A DNA stretch of 38,330 nucleotides from Clostridiales bacterium VE202-21 (GCA_000509105.1 BAIF02000003.1:1-38330), one strand, 5' to 3'. Shown: positions 1-9,171, counted from the stretch's first letter. Notes: generated by a model not told the origin, from the sequence alone. Translations and numbers: made by a program.

Positions 1-1
1 T

Positions 2-299
2 TGTGGGGAGCGGGAGTTCCGGGGGCGTGGGGAAAACTTCTGTGCACCTTTTTCAAAGCGGGCTGCTTGCCAAGTATCACTAAATAAAAACCACATCGGA
101 TGGGGAGGCAGCGAAGGCATTCACCCCGCAATTCTGATGAATTGTGCGGCTCATGCCTTCTTAAATGCTGCTTTGGTGAGCAGCATTTAGCCTCCACATC
201 CGATGTGGTTTTTATTAAGTGATACTACAGCGCGCTCTATGCTTTCGAAAAAGGTGCACAGAAGTTTCCCCCACGCCCCCGGAACTCCCGCTCCCCACA
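2..299. repeat. Long branched palindrome (about 100-bp arms, two inner hairpins)
   Basis: Positions 2-59 pair with 241-299 almost perfectly, and 74-109 pair with about 190-226. The two paired blocks are separated by a mismatched bulge of about 14 nt on each side. Inside the long stem are two more hairpins: 113-120 with 153-160, which has a further inner stem, and 163-172 with 179-188, a perfect 10 bp. Single-stranded DNA or RNA would fold into a long stalk carrying two branches. No protein fits the region: open frames here are short or run antisense to the hydratase. It lies 60 bp beyond the hydratase stop codon. It could be a MITE-like element, a structured RNA or a strong transcription block. 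The left end touches the window edge, so the element may extend further. Confidence 0.8.
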
Positions 300-361
300 G
301 GCTGGGTTCATCCGGACGGCAGGCTTGTATTTCCCAGCAGCACCCCATCCGCTCTCGCTCC

Positions 362-2629
362 TTATCCTTTATAGTAGTTGATGAGGCAGCCTTTGAGGAT
401 GATTTCCCGTTCTGCGTCTGTGAGTTCTCCCAGGCAGAATTCTGTTTCTTTGAGGCTGTCGCCCACTACGTATGCTTTTATGGTGTCTTGTTTTTCTTCT
501 ACGGCTTTTCTGACATCGGGGATGAAGATGTAATCTCCGTTCCTGAATGGCAGGGACTCGTGATTTTCTTTGGTCAAAAGCGGGAGCATTCCCCAGTTGA
601 TCAGGTTGGAACGGTAACGCTTTGTGGCATACTCATTCGCAATGTTTGCCCAGCCTCCCAATACTTTCTGGCAGGATGCCGCCTGCTCGCGGGCAGAGCC
701 GTCTCCTGGTTTTACTGCAAATATGGCGCTTCCTACACCCAGGTTTCCTTCTCCTGCTGACGGGTAGGATTCCTGGATCTTTGCCATCACCGGTTTCAGC
801 TCCTCAAGAACGTCCAGCGGGCATGTACCTGCCTCGATTGCCTTTTGGGCTGCCTGTACTTCTTTGGCGCGGGCTACGTATGCAGGGTCTTTTCTGGACA
901 GTGTAAACTCAGCAAGGCCCAGCGGATTGGAACGGTAGGAAGAGGTCTCGCCCGATGGGATCAGCTCATCTGTGGTGGTTACCGGATCATGGATCTCGGA
1001 AACGATCTTTACAACCAAGTTCTGTGGTAATGCTGACATGGCCGGCCAGTCTTTGATGTTCGGGCCGAACTTGATCTCTACATCCGGGTCTGCCTCACCT
1101 TTGCTGTCGAATACCCGGTTCTCATATATGCTCTTGTCAAAATGATATTTCTGTCCTGTATATTCGACATCCAACGCAGTGGCCGGTGTCAGGAATCCCT
1201 TATTGGCAGCTGTTGCAGCAATGGAGCGTGCGTCCATAAGGGCCACGGAAGCAATCTGACCGCTCTGGAGCTTGGAACCCTCACGGTTCGGGAAGTTTCT
1301 TGTAGAGTGGCGGATAGAGAATGCATTGTTGGCCGGCGTATCTCCTGCTCCGAAGCAGGGGCCGCAGAAAGCGGTCTTTACGATGGTTCCTGCTGCCATT
1401 AAGTCTGCAACCGCCCCGTTTTTAACAAGTTCCATGTAGATCGGAGTACTTGCGGGATAGACGCTGAATGTAAATTCATCATGTCCGATATTTCTTCCTT
1501 TGATAATGTCTGCAGCCGCACAGATATTTTCAAATCCGCCGCCCGCACATCCTGCGATAATTCCCTGCTCTACATATAATTTACCGTCAACCACCTTATC
1601 CTGGAGCGTATAGTCTACTGCACCGTCCAGGCTTACAAGCGCCTTCTGCTCAACATCGTGCAGAATATCCTTTAGATTTGCGTTCAGTTCATCGATTGTG
1701 TAAACATTGCTTGGATGGAACGGCATTGCAATCATCGGCTTGATCTCGCTTAAGTTCACATAAACCATACCGTCATAATATGCTGCTGCACCAGGATTCA
1801 GCTCTTTGTAATCCCCGCTTCTGCCATGGATCTCATAGAATTCACGGATCTTATCGTCAGTTTTCCAGATCGAAGACAGACAGGTTGTCTCTGTTGTCAT
1901 AACGTCAATACCGATTCTGAAGTCTGCGCTCAGCTTGCTGACTCCCGGTCCGACGAATTCCATCACTTTATTGTTAACATAGCCATTTCCAAATGTCGCG
2001 CCTATAATTGCCAGAGCCACATCCTGAGGGCCAACGCCTTTCATCGGCTCACCATCCAGGTAAATCGCAATGACTCCCGGCATCTTAATATCATAGGTTT
2101 TGTTCAGAAGCTGTTTTACAAGCTCCGGACCGCCTTCTCCCATGGCCATCGTTCCCAGGGCGCCGTAGCGGGTATGGCTGTCTGATCCAAGGATCATCTT
2201 TCCGCCGCCTGCCAGCATCTCACGTGCATACTGATGAATGACTGCCTGATGAGGTGGTACATAGACTCCGCCGTATTTCTTTGCACAGGTCAGTCCAAAC
2301 ATATGGTCATCCTCGTTGATCGTTCCGCCAACAGCGCACAAACTATTATGGCAGTTCGTCAGCACATAAGGGATCGGGAATTTCTCAAGCCCTGAAGCCC
2401 TCGCCGTCTGGATAATCCCCACAAATGTGATATCATGGGAAGTCAGTTTGTCAAACTTAATCTGAAGATGTTCCATGTCAGATGATGTATTATGCTCTTT
2501 CAAAATACCGTAGGCCATCGTATTCTGAGCTGCTTCGTCTTTTGAAACCGGGACAGAAACACTGCCTGTATCTTCAACTATTTCAGTGCCGTTCAGCAGA
2601 TAGACACCATTATCGTATAGCTTTATCAT
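362..2629 (-). CDS. Aconitase-family hydratase (YbhJ-like)
   Basis: This is a 755-residue protein of the aconitase superfamily, predicted to be a cytoplasmic [4Fe-4S] dehydratase. Visible landmarks are the active-site DSHT at residues 150-153 and the three candidate cluster cysteines: C361 in GCAGGG, and C422 and C425 in [10 protein letters not shown]. An RNFPNREG segment lies near 444, and the swivel-domain segment [10 protein letters not shown] near the C-terminus matches the GSSREHAA loop of aconitases. Length and overall shape fit the YbhJ-type hydratase group better than classical AcnA (about 890 residues) or LeuC. The substrate cannot be read from the sequence. The ATG follows AGGAGG by 7 nt. 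No other citrate-cycle gene is adjacent, so it appears to be a single-gene unit. Confidence 0.85.
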   Translation of the reverse strand: MIKLYDNGVYLLNGTEIVEDTGSVSVPVSKDEAAQNTMAYGILKEHNTSSDMEHLQIKFDKLTSHDITFVGIIQTARASGLEKFPIPYVLTNCHNSLCAVGGTINEDDHMFGLTCAKKYGGVYVPPHQAVIHQYAREMLAGGGKMILGSDSHTRYGALGTMAMGEGGPELVKQLLNKTYDIKMPGVIAIYLDGEPMKGVGPQDVALAIIGATFGNGYVNNKVMEFVGPGVSKLSADFRIGIDVMTTETTCLSSIWKTDDKIREFYEIHGRSGDYKELNPGAAAYYDGMVYVNLSEIKPMIAMPFHPSNVYTIDELNANLKDILHDVEQKALVSLDGAVDYTLQDKVVDGKLYVEQGIIAGCAGGGFENICAAADIIKGRNIGHDEFTFSVYPASTPIYMELVKNGAVADLMAAGTIVKTAFCGPCFGAGDTPANNAFSIRHSTRNFPNREGSKLQSGQIASVALMDARSIAATAANKGFLTPATALDVEYTGQKYHFDKSIYENRVFDSKGEADPDVEIKFGPNIKDWPAMSALPQNLVVKIVSEIHDPVTTTDELIPSGETSSYRSNPLGLAEFTLSRKDPAYVARAKEVQAAQKAIEAGTCPLDVLEELKPVMAKIQESYPSAGEGNLGVGSAIFAVKPGDGSAREQAASCQKVLGGWANIANEYATKRYRSNLINWGMLPLLTKENHESLPFRNGDYIFIPDVRKAVEEKQDTIKAYVVGDSLKETEFCLGELTDAEREIILKGCLINYYKG

Positions 2630-2718
2630 GTTCGCTCCTCCTAAAGATACTTGATTTTAATCGTTACTGTTAATCATTTTAGCATGTTAAAGAATGGATG
2701 TAAATAACGGAAGCGGCA

Positions 2719-2754
2719 AAAAAGGGCGATGCCGCCGATGGCACCGCCCTTTTT
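2719..2754 (-). terminator. Rho-independent terminator after the FHA gene
   Basis: An A5-GGGCG stem pairs with CGCCC-T5 around a six-base loop, with a 15-bp stem containing two mismatches. It lies directly beyond the FHA stop codon. Because it has A and T runs on both sides it could act in both directions, and it also isolates the hydratase gene. Confidence 0.8.
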
Positions 2755-2757
2755 AAC

Positions 2758-3099
2758 CTAATTCGTTTCCCTGAGAATCTTCACTACTTCAAGATCAGTT
2801 TCTCCCATTGATATAATATCTTCTTTCTGAATCACGATTGGTTTCTGAACCTTCTTTCCATTCAGGAACGTATGGTTCTTAGAACCTTCATCCCTGAGAA
2901 ACAGCTTATCTTTGCTCCTCACAATGGCGCAGTGGACCTTAGAAATCTTCCTGTCACCGGGCAGGGAAAGAAATTCCTCAAAAGCAACATCCTTCGTCGT
3001 TCTTCCAATCCCGATACTGTCATAGAAAACGAAACTGTAACGCTCTCCCGTATCCGGATCCTCCAGGATAATCTTCCAGCGCCTTTTTTTTGCCTGCAC
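2758..3099 (-). CDS. FHA-domain half of a frame-broken membrane FHA protein
   Basis: This frame encodes a forkhead-associated (phosphothreonine-binding) domain. It shows the family signature GIGRTTKDV, then SKVHCAIV (the Ser/His pair of the binding loop), then GSKNHTFLNGKKV. FHA domains bind phosphothreonine peptides made by Ser/Thr kinases. As it stands, the frame opens with a GTG inside the upstream gene and has no good ribosome binding site of its own. The upstream frame (3020-3325) supplies a membrane anchor and an acidic linker that runs straight into this domain if one A is removed from an A8 run near 3087-3094. The most likely original gene is therefore 2758-3325, encoding about 188 residues. 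The split may be a sequencing indel, a slippage site or a mutation. Confidence 0.75.
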   Translation of the reverse strand: MQAKKRRWKIILEDPDTGERYSFVFYDSIGIGRTTKDVAFEEFLSLPGDRKISKVHCAIVRSKDKLFLRDEGSKNHTFLNGKKVQKPIVIQKEDIISMGETDLEVVKILRETN

Positions 3100-3325
3100 C
3101 CGCTGCAGGCGTCTTCGGCGGCTGTCCGACAGCCTGTTTTTTCTTTCTCACCGGAGGCCTGTCATCGTAATCATCGTCGTCATAATCATCGCTTTCTCCG
3201 CCGTAAGCCTCATCAAGCTCATAATGCCTATATTCTTTTCTCTCTTTTACTATGGTCACTATGGTAACAATTATAGTAACCGCTATCAAAGCAGCTAAAA
3301 CTATCAGAATAATCCAGTACATCAT
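3020..3325 (-). CDS. Membrane anchor and acidic linker, N-terminal half of the FHA protein
   Basis: The frame starts with an ATG at 3325, 11 nt after AAGGAG. It gives one hydrophobic helix within the first 25 residues (YWIILIVLAALIAVTIIV), then a linker rich in Asp and Tyr (DDYDDDDYDD) and a basic stretch (PPVRKKKQ). After the A8 run the reading becomes unlike any domain and soon stops. Shifting one base at the A8 run joins it to the FHA domain encoded at 2758-3099. This arrangement, a single transmembrane helix with a cytoplasmic FHA domain, is common in this group of bacteria. The next upstream gene encodes a C-type-lectin-like protein, also with a single N-terminal helix. Confidence 0.7.
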   Translation of the reverse strand: MMYWIILIVLAALIAVTIIVTIVTIVKERKEYRHYELDEAYGGESDDYDDDDYDDRPPVRKKKQAVGQPPKTPAAGAGKKKALEDYPGGSGYGRALQFRFL

Positions 3326-3415
3326 ATGTATATCCACTCCTTCAAGAGTTTATAGTACTATATTTTTACCTTTCAGGCAACCCAATCCGCCATTTTTTAT
3401 CGCCTGAGCCTGAAA

Positions 3416-3454
3416 TTGTTACTGTTCACACCCGTTGGGCGTGCACAGTAACAA
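3416..3454 (-). other. Stem-loop between the lectin-like and FHA genes
   Basis: A ten-base arm (TTGTTACTGT) pairs perfectly with ACAGTAACAA, with additional CAC/GTG pairing inside. It lies 30 bp past the stop of the lectin-like gene. It lacks a clear T run on the minus side, so it may be a weak terminator or an mRNA processing or stability element. Confidence 0.55.
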
Positions 3455-3485
3455 AATGAATTCCCCGTTCTTACTGTCCCGGTTT

Positions 3486-4295
3486 CTATTCATATTCGCA
3501 GATATACCCCAGGAAACCGGTATATGACGATTCTGCCGCCAGCATATCGTCCGGCACGTCATTCCATACAAACCGCTTTTCGCCGTCATAGAAAAACAAA
3601 TCCATATACTGCTCTTCCAGGCTGCCGTCCTGAAAACTTGGCTCCCCGTTTTTCCATTCGTCAGAACACCAGCTGCCCTCAGAATTCAGCTTCTCCCCAA
3701 ACAGCTTATTATTCTCATTCACCCAATAATAATCTTTGGAATTGTCGTCTCTTCTTCCCCCAATCCGGAAAAAGATATTGGTCATCCCTGCCCTGCTGAT
3801 TTCTTTACGTATGTACTCGTATTCTTCTGAACTGTTAATTCTGGCAAGATAACCACCCCGGTTTAAGCAGTCCTGAAACGCCTCTGACCAGGTGCAGTCG
3901 CTCTTTATATACTCGTATCTGTGGATTGCCGTATCATCGGCAGGAGCAGAAGCGTCATAGGTGCCTGCATTTTGATCCGCAGCATTTTCATCCTGAGAAT
4001 TGTCCTTGGAGCTGTCAGTTCCTTCGCCGGCATGATCCCCTGCATTGTCCCCCGTATTATTATTTGCGGGATCCTTTGTCCCATTATCCTTATCGGTGTT
4101 GGAAGCGTCACCCTGTTGTGCCGCTGAATTCTTATCCTGTTCCGCCTTCCCTGCAGCATCATTTGAAGTTACCTTCTGGCTGTCCTGCACCTTTTTTCCG
4201 GTCACAATCCCAAGCCCAATTCCTGCTGCAAATACAACGATAACTCCGATAATGACAATCACCAGTATCTTCCCGTTGTGTCTTGGCTTTTTCAT
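3486..4295 (-). CDS. Membrane-anchored C-type-lectin-like domain protein
   Basis: This 269-residue protein has a short basic N-terminus and one transmembrane helix (about residues 9-32). A long low-complexity linker rich in Asp, Asn, Gly and Thr follows (about 35-120), and then a C-terminal C-type-lectin-like domain. The domain shows the family pattern WSEAFQDCLNRGGYLARI, SSEEYEYI, YYWVNE, a Trp-Cys pair (SWCSDEW), FVWNDVP and the closing GYICEYE, with cysteines placed to form the usual disulfides. The domain most likely faces outside and may bind a carbohydrate or protein ligand. Calcium-binding motifs such as EPN or QPD are not obvious, so sugar binding is not assured. The ATG follows GGGAGG by 9 nt. 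It is followed on the same strand by the FHA protein. Confidence 0.8.
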   Translation of the reverse strand: MKKPRHNGKILVIVIIGVIVVFAAGIGLGIVTGKKVQDSQKVTSNDAAGKAEQDKNSAAQQGDASNTDKDNGTKDPANNNTGDNAGDHAGEGTDSSKDNSQDENAADQNAGTYDASAPADDTAIHRYEYIKSDCTWSEAFQDCLNRGGYLARINSSEEYEYIRKEISRAGMTNIFFRIGGRRDDNSKDYYWVNENNKLFGEKLNSEGSWCSDEWKNGEPSFQDGSLEEQYMDLFFYDGEKRFVWNDVPDDMLAAESSYTGFLGYICEYE

Positions 4296-4420
4296 CTTTT
4301 GTCTCCTCCCTTTTCTTCATACTGAAGTTTTCCCAATAGTTACTTATACCCAAAGAGCACCCAGCAATTTATGCCCCTTTGGGACGGGTTACAGCAAGCT
4401 GCAAAACTATGTATAGAAAA

Positions 4421-4451
4421 GACAGAAGCCTCTGATTCTAAGGCTTCTGTC
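4421..4451 (-). terminator. Terminator after pgi
   Basis: A perfect 11-bp stem (GACAGAAGCCT with AGGCTTCTGTC) is followed on the minus strand by TTTTCTAT. It is placed between the pgi stop and the start of the lectin-like gene. Confidence 0.85.
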
Positions 4452-4529
4452 TGCTAGAACTTCCTACAATCTATCCGTATCCTGCGCCTGCACGTCCTTT
4501 GCCGCAGCAGCTCCCGCAGCGATACTATT

Positions 4530-5879
4530 TTATAATCTCTTTAATAATTCTTCTCTTTCTTCTTCATAACCCGGTTTGCCCAGAAGTGCGAACATATTCT
4601 TCTTATAGCTTTCCACGCCTGGCTGGTTAAATGGATTCACGCCGAGTAAATATCCACTAACACCGCATGCAAACTCAAAGAAATAGAACAGCTGTCCGAG
4701 ATAAAACTCATTTTGCTGTGGAACTGTCACCATCAGGTTCGGCACGTTGCCGTCCGTGTGTGCTAGAATCGTTCCGTTCATAGCACTTTTATTGATAAAG
4801 TCTACGGTCTTGCCTGCCAGATAATTCAGTCCGTCCAGGTCAACCGGTTCTTCGTTGATAATCAGCTCTTCTCTGGACGTCTCCACATTCAGAACTGTCT
4901 CAAATAATATTCTGTTTCCATCCTGGATAAACTGTCCCATGGAGTGCAGATCGGTCGTCAAATCTACTGATGCCGGGAAGATGCCCCGCTGGTCTTTACC
5001 TTCGCTCTCTCCATATAACTGTTTCCACCATTCGGATACATAATGCAGGCTTGGCTCATAATTAGCCAGAACCTCTATTGCTTTGCCCTTTCTCAGCAGG
5101 ATATTGCGTACTGCCGCATACTGCAGGGCCCCATTATCTTTAAAATCATTTTCCAAAGCTTCTTTTCTTCCTGCCTGTGCGCCTTCCATCAGTTTATCGA
5201 TGTCTGCGCCGCTCACTGCGATCGGCAGAAGGCCTACGGCCGTCAGTACGGAGAAACGTCCCCCGACATCGTCCGGCACTACAAAGCTCTCATATCCCTC
5301 TTCTGTAGCAAGGTTCTTCAAAGCTCCTCTGGCTTTGTCGGTCGTAGCATATATTCTCTTTGCTGCGCTCTCTTTTCCATATTTATTTTCCAAAATCTCT
5401 TTAAATACACGGAAGGCAATGGCTGGCTCTGTAGTAGTTCCTGATTTTGAAATCATGTTGATGGAAAAATCCCTGTCGCCGACTACGTCAATCAGATCCT
5501 TAAGATAAGTACTGCTGATACTGTTACCTACATAGTAGATCTCCGGAGACTTTCTGAGTTCTTTGGATACCACATTGGCAAATGAATGTCCAAGGAAGTC
5601 AATTGCAGCTCTTGCTCCCAAATAAGAGCCGCCGATTCCGATTACCAACAACACCTCAGAATCACTGCGGATCTGCTCTGCCGCTTTCTTGATCCGTGCA
5701 AATTCTTCTTTATCATAATCAACCGGAAGGTCAATCCATCCAAGGAAATCATTTCCCGCGCCTGTCTTTGCAACAAGCTTGTCCTTTGCCTGGGCTGCCA
5801 GTTCGCTCATATATTCCATTTCATGTTCCTGAATAAAACTACTTGCTTTTGAATAATCAAATGTAACTTTGTTAGCCAT
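4530..5879 (-). CDS. pgi: Glucose-6-phosphate isomerase
   Basis: The 449-residue enzyme interconverts glucose 6-phosphate and fructose 6-phosphate in glycolysis and gluconeogenesis, in the cytoplasm. Length matches the short bacterial PGI type (about 450 residues). Visible signatures are [17 protein letters not shown], the phosphate-binding [26 protein letters not shown], which contains the catalytic Glu region, and the closing helix [15 protein letters not shown]. The ATG lies after GAGGAAGGG. The gene stands alone between the upstream membrane-protein gene (5944-6714) and its own terminator. Confidence 0.96.
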   Translation of the reverse strand: MANKVTFDYSKASSFIQEHEMEYMSELAAQAKDKLVAKTGAGNDFLGWIDLPVDYDKEEFARIKKAAEQIRSDSEVLLVIGIGGSYLGARAAIDFLGHSFANVVSKELRKSPEIYYVGNSISSTYLKDLIDVVGDRDFSINMISKSGTTTEPAIAFRVFKEILENKYGKESAAKRIYATTDKARGALKNLATEEGYESFVVPDDVGGRFSVLTAVGLLPIAVSGADIDKLMEGAQAGRKEALENDFKDNGALQYAAVRNILLRKGKAIEVLANYEPSLHYVSEWWKQLYGESEGKDQRGIFPASVDLTTDLHSMGQFIQDGNRILFETVLNVETSREELIINEEPVDLDGLNYLAGKTVDFINKSAMNGTILAHTDGNVPNLMVTVPQQNEFYLGQLFYFFEFACGVSGYLLGVNPFNQPGVESYKKNMFALLGKPGYEEEREELLKRL

Positions 5880-5943
5880 TGTTTACCCTTCCTCTCTAAT
5901 ATCGTCTTTTACAAGCTAATTCTACCAAATATGCCCACCTTAA

Positions 5944-6714
5944 TCAAGCTAAAAACTCCTCTAAAATTTGGCGAATTGCCTCTTCTTTTAGTGCAGGCTG
6001 CTCATCATCTTCCTCCATTTTTTCTTTTACTGTCCGGCGGATCACCTGTCTCGCCGCTTCCCCTTTTTCTACCCTGCGCGGTTCTCCTTCAATATTGATC
6101 GACAGTGCAGGTTCCTCCCGCTGTGCCGCCGCTCTGGATGCCCCCGCAGTTTCGGGGCTGATAACATCTATATTCTCCTTCTCGGTCTGTTTCACCTTCT
6201 TATAACGGTGAGCGCAGACATTTTCAAGGTAATCAACCATATAATTCTTTGCTGCTTTTACTTTATAAGATTCATCGGACAGCTGGCTGATTACAAACAA
6301 CGCAACCATTTCCGCCGCCCCTACTGCAATATACTGGTACATCGCCTCACACAGCCCATGTGCCAGGTAGTGCCCTGCCGCTCCCAGCGCCGCCAGGATT
6401 CCGGAAAACCAAATACTCTGTATTTCCAATTGTCTCCACGTATGTACTTTAAAAAGAAATCCCCGGTATTCATATATGTACTTCTCCACAAATGCTCCCA
6501 CATTGTCTACCTTATCGTGTATCATACACGCGTGCTCATATTTTGCCCGCACGAGCTTCATCAGTTTGTGTGTGCTCTTTGACATATTGCCTGACGCCTT
6601 TACCAGACGGCGGAGGGTAACCTGGTTCACGAGCTTGGCCAGTACCCCAATGACACCCACCGCAATCATCAGATAGAAGATTACGTTTGTGTCGGCTGCT
6701 ACATTTTTAAACAT
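5944..6714 (-). CDS. Conserved membrane protein of unknown function
   Basis: I do not recognise a named family. I chose the ATG at 6714 because AGGAGGT lies 7 nt upstream; a longer frame to 6783 has no such site. The 256-residue product has three hydrophobic stretches: an N-terminal helix (about residues 9-30) and a pair near 100-145. Between them is a helical, charged region that contains His and Cys. The C-terminal third is hydrophilic and strongly charged (KEKMEEDDEQPALKEE), so it is probably cytoplasmic. It lies 65 bp upstream of pgi on the same strand with no terminator between them, so the two may be co-transcribed. Confidence 0.7.
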   Translation of the reverse strand: MFKNVAADTNVIFYLMIAVGVIGVLAKLVNQVTLRRLVKASGNMSKSTHKLMKLVRAKYEHACMIHDKVDNVGAFVEKYIYEYRGFLFKVHTWRQLEIQSIWFSGILAALGAAGHYLAHGLCEAMYQYIAVGAAEMVALFVISQLSDESYKVKAAKNYMVDYLENVCAHRYKKVKQTEKENIDVISPETAGASRAAAQREEPALSINIEGEPRRVEKGEAARQVIRRTVKEKMEEDDEQPALKEEAIRQILEEFLA

Positions 6715-7130
6715 AATAAGACCTCCTGTTTTTATGGTTGTGCCACAACTACCATTTTTTGGTGTGAGCCTATTATAGCCCAACTTTTCCGTACTTGCCG
6801 CAAAAACCGTTCTACATAATTCGCCATTTCAGAGTGTTTTTAAGGAAAGACAGGAATATCTCAGGGTTAAGAAACATAGAATTTAAGAACGGCCTCAATC
6901 CTTCAATTTAACACATCATTTATCTTCACAGTGCATTCTCTGCCTTAAGAAAACTCCTGTCATTTAATCGGGGAAAAACTCGAAAATTGGCACACGAAAA
7001 TGTACTGGTAATTTCCCCTTCATTTTGCTATAATCAACATATCTGATAAATGCTGGTAAAATACGGGTTATAGTGCCGCCATAACACCCCAATGCCAGAT
7101 TAAAATCATTATTTGCAGGAGGATAAAAAC
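6715..7130. other. Intergenic region with divergent promoters
   Basis: There is no credible gene in this stretch. A TATAAT at about 7031-7036 with a poor -35 box 17 bp upstream may serve the TSCPD gene on the plus strand. GACAGGA at about 6848 and TCCTGTC at about 6954 form a distant 7-bp inverted pair of doubtful meaning. Confidence 0.4.
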
Positions 7131-7373
7131 ATGCAGTATAAGACAAGCGGAGTCTGTTCGCAAATGATCAACTTCGATATCGAAGACAATAAGGTAAGAA
7201 ATGTAGCCTTTGTTGGAGGGTGCGCCGGCAATCTGCAGGGCATAGCCCGCCTGATAGAAGGCATGGATGTGGATGAGGCTATCTCCAGAATAGAAGGTAT
7301 CCGCTGTGGTTTCAAAAGTACATCCTGTCCCGATCAACTCGCACTAGCATTAAAAAAAGCAACCGGAAGATAA
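7131..7373 (+). CDS. TSCPD-domain protein (TIGR03905 type)
   Basis: This 80-residue protein belongs to the small TSCPD family, which resembles the C-terminal tail domain of B12-dependent ribonucleotide reductase (NrdJ). The naming motif is present as STSCPDQLA near the C-terminus, together with GGCAGNLQGIARL and a Cys in SGVCSQ, giving a set of conserved cysteines suited to redox or metal binding. The ATG at 7131 is preferred over an upstream one at 7113 because CAGGAGG lies 8 nt before it. No reductase gene is in the window, so its partner is unknown. The stop codon lies inside the terminator hairpin. Confidence 0.85.
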   Translation: MQYKTSGVCSQMINFDIEDNKVRNVAFVGGCAGNLQGIARLIEGMDVDEAISRIEGIRCGFKSTSCPDQLALALKKATGR

Positions 7374-7388
7374 TCCGATTGCTTTTTC
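7353..7388 (+). terminator. Terminator overlapping the end of the TSCPD gene
   Basis: AAAAGCAACCGGA pairs with TCCGATTGCTTTT with one mismatch. The loop contains the TAA stop, and the T run follows directly. Confidence 0.8.
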
Positions 7389-7421
7389 TATGTTTAGTAC
7401 ATGAACCATATAATAAAAGAT

Positions 7422-7580
7422 CCCCCTCCTTGAACAATTGAAGCAGCTGTCATGCGGCGCGCATAAAAAAATTTGTGGTGTTTTCTCGGTACAGGTCTTT
7501 TCTATAATCAATTAATGGTTAATAGTTTCTCCTGTATGCGGTACACTTGACAGCTGCTTCAATTGCTCAAAGAGAGGGGG
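7422..7580. repeat. Inverted-repeat element, 23-bp core arms
   Basis: Positions 7430-7452 and 7548-7570 are inverted copies with one mismatch in 23, both containing GAAGCAGCTGTCA. Outside them CCCCCTC and GAGGGGG extend the pairing to 7422 and 7580. The 95-bp interior has no gene. It lies between the TSCPD terminator and the 3' end of a minus-strand gene, so it could be a small mobile element, a terminator-like structure or an invertible piece of DNA. Confidence 0.65.
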
Positions 7581-7601
7581 TACAGGGTGGTAAAGTTAAT
7601 A

Positions 7602-8105
7602 TTAATTTACGTAGATACCGTCGGTGAGTGAGGTGGCTTCGTCGTATGGCTTTTCTGCAGTCATTCCAGCTACATGATCTGCATGGACTCTATAATAGTA
7701 TCCACGATCCACCATCATCATTTTGTTAGTGCTTACATAATATGTATTACGGTCCTCTACCTGCCAGCAGTCTATTTGATCCCATTTACCCGTTTCTTGA
7801 TTATACTGATCAACATAAATAACTGTAGAGATGTAATCTACTACATGATCTGCTGTTGTAGCCGCATATACGTATATTCTACCAACGCCCGACTTTGTTA
7901 TGGAACACTCTCCATCCATCAAATGTTCGCCTCTTGTCACTATACTCCCATCAGTATTACCTGTTGAAGTATCTAGTGTAGTGAGATATGAACCGTCAAC
8001 TTTTATAACCTTATCTTCTGAAGCTCTAACATCCGTTACAGATATAACGCAAATACTTAAAGCTAATAACAATGTAGATAATGTGGCAAATATTCTTTTT
8101 CTCAT
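7602..8105 (-). CDS. Small secreted protein, function unknown
   Basis: The product is about 167 residues with a clear signal peptide: basic RKR, a hydrophobic core (IFATLSTLLLALSICVISV) and a likely cleavage near VRASE. The mature part is mostly beta-like, with many Thr, Tyr and Val, a cysteine pair and a GYYYRVHADHVAG segment near the end. It resembles small exported proteins of this bacterial group (possibly the DUF6147 family, from memory and unverified). I chose the ATG at 8105 because AGAGG is suitably spaced from it. The gene lies 61 bp downstream of the anti-sigma-like gene on the same strand, so co-expression under the same sigma factor is a fair inference. Confidence 0.6.
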   Translation of the reverse strand: MRKRIFATLSTLLLALSICVISVTDVRASEDKVIKVDGSYLTTLDTSTGNTDGSIVTRGEHLMDGECSITKSGVGRIYVYAATTADHVVDYISTVIYVDQYNQETGKWDQIDCWQVEDRNTYYVSTNKMMMVDRGYYYRVHADHVAGMTAEKPYDEATSLTDGIYVN

Positions 8106-8166
8106 CCTTATCATCCTCTTATGTGTTCTATTAAATAAACAATTGAGTGTATTAAAACTTACGCCT

Positions 8167-9171
8167 TTAATCAAAAAATATCAAATTTTCTATTAATCCT
8201 AAAAATTCGTCTTCTTCCATAACTCCTTTAACTTGATAATAAACCCCTTGATAATCAAATTTAGCTACAAATCTATACTTATTTGATTTTTTATATTTTT
8301 TTATATCTATGTTTTGATTATGGTTTTCAATTACAAAACTATCTATTAGCGTGTCTTCCTCTTTTTGACTTAATGATGAATCTAAATTATTTAAATATAT
8401 AGAATAACGTATAATCTCATCATTATATGAATAAAATAGTTGTGCTCTTTTCTGCTCTTCATCTATAGTATATTCTGATAAGTACATATCTTTAGGCTTA
8501 CTGCCCAGTCTTACTGCTACAACCCCCAGTCGCTCTCTAATTTCTCTATATGCAGTAACTTCCTCACCATCTTCGGATTCTTGTGTTTCCATATCTTTAA
8601 CATTAACAACTTGCATTGCCTGTCCACCATGAATCTTCTCCCATAGTATTTTCAAATATGACTTACTCCCCACGCTAGTCACACTCGTTCCAACCACCAA
8701 AACAAGTACCGCCGCAAATGCAATTATAAACCTCCTTCCACGCGGCATACGTAATACACTGGTCTTCCTCCCTTCTTTTTTCTTCCCCTTTTTCTCATCA
8801 CTGTTAAGATGTTTGTGGTATTCTGTATTGACTTCAAACAGCTTTGGTTCGTCCTCTTTCTTTTTCAGGAGTTCTCTGCCAAGGCGTAATGCTTCTCTGT
8901 CTTCTTCTGAAAGAAAACTTTCCGGATTATCTTTTGTACGTTCGGTAAAATTTGGAGCAAGTTCCTCCCCAAACTCTGCTGTATTTTCTCCAGTGCTGTG
9001 CTCTTGTCCACGTCTCTTCTCGTATGCCTGAATTTCAGCTAGAAGTGCAGCTTCCATCCTGCCAGATACCTGGATATCTTTAAGATCAGGATTTTCCGCT
9101 ATTTTCCTTTCCACCCTCTCAGCTGCATTCTCCACTTCTTCTTGCAGTGATAATTTTTTGTTTTGTTTCAT
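8167..9171 (-). CDS. Anti-sigma-like single-pass membrane protein (DUF4367-like C-terminus)
   Basis: The 334-residue protein has a long charged, helical cytoplasmic N-terminal part (about residues 1-145), one transmembrane helix (FIIAFAAVLVLVVGTSV, about 148-165) and an extracellular part of about 165 residues. The outer part resembles the DUF4367 type, with an amphipathic YSYNDEIIRYSIYL segment. This layout is typical of anti-sigma factors paired with ECF sigma genes. An ECF sigma gene in the same orientation lies at 10445-10990, but murG on the opposite strand sits between them. A zinc-finger anti-sigma motif is not visible. The ATG follows AAGGGG. Base composition falls to AT-rich in the C-terminal third compared with neighbours. 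Confidence 0.6.
   Translation of the reverse strand: MKQNKKLSLQEEVENAAERVERKIAENPDLKDIQVSGRMEAALLAEIQAYEKRRGQEHSTGENTAEFGEELAPNFTERTKDNPESFLSEEDREALRLGRELLKKKEDEPKLFEVNTEYHKHLNSDEKKGKKKEGRKTSVLRMPRGRRFIIAFAAVLVLVVGTSVTSVGSKSYLKILWEKIHGGQAMQVVNVKDMETQESEDGEEVTAYREIRERLGVVAVRLGSKPKDMYLSEYTIDEEQKRAQLFYSYNDEIIRYSIYLNNLDSSLSQKEEDTLIDSFVIENHNQNIDIKKYKKSNKYRFVAKFDYQGVYYQVKGVMEEDEFLGLIENLIFFD

Noticed and set aside
203..760. Plus-strand frame of 185 codons across the palindrome and hydratase end
   Set aside because: It runs antisense to the hydratase and through the palindrome, has no ribosome binding site and shows odd composition.
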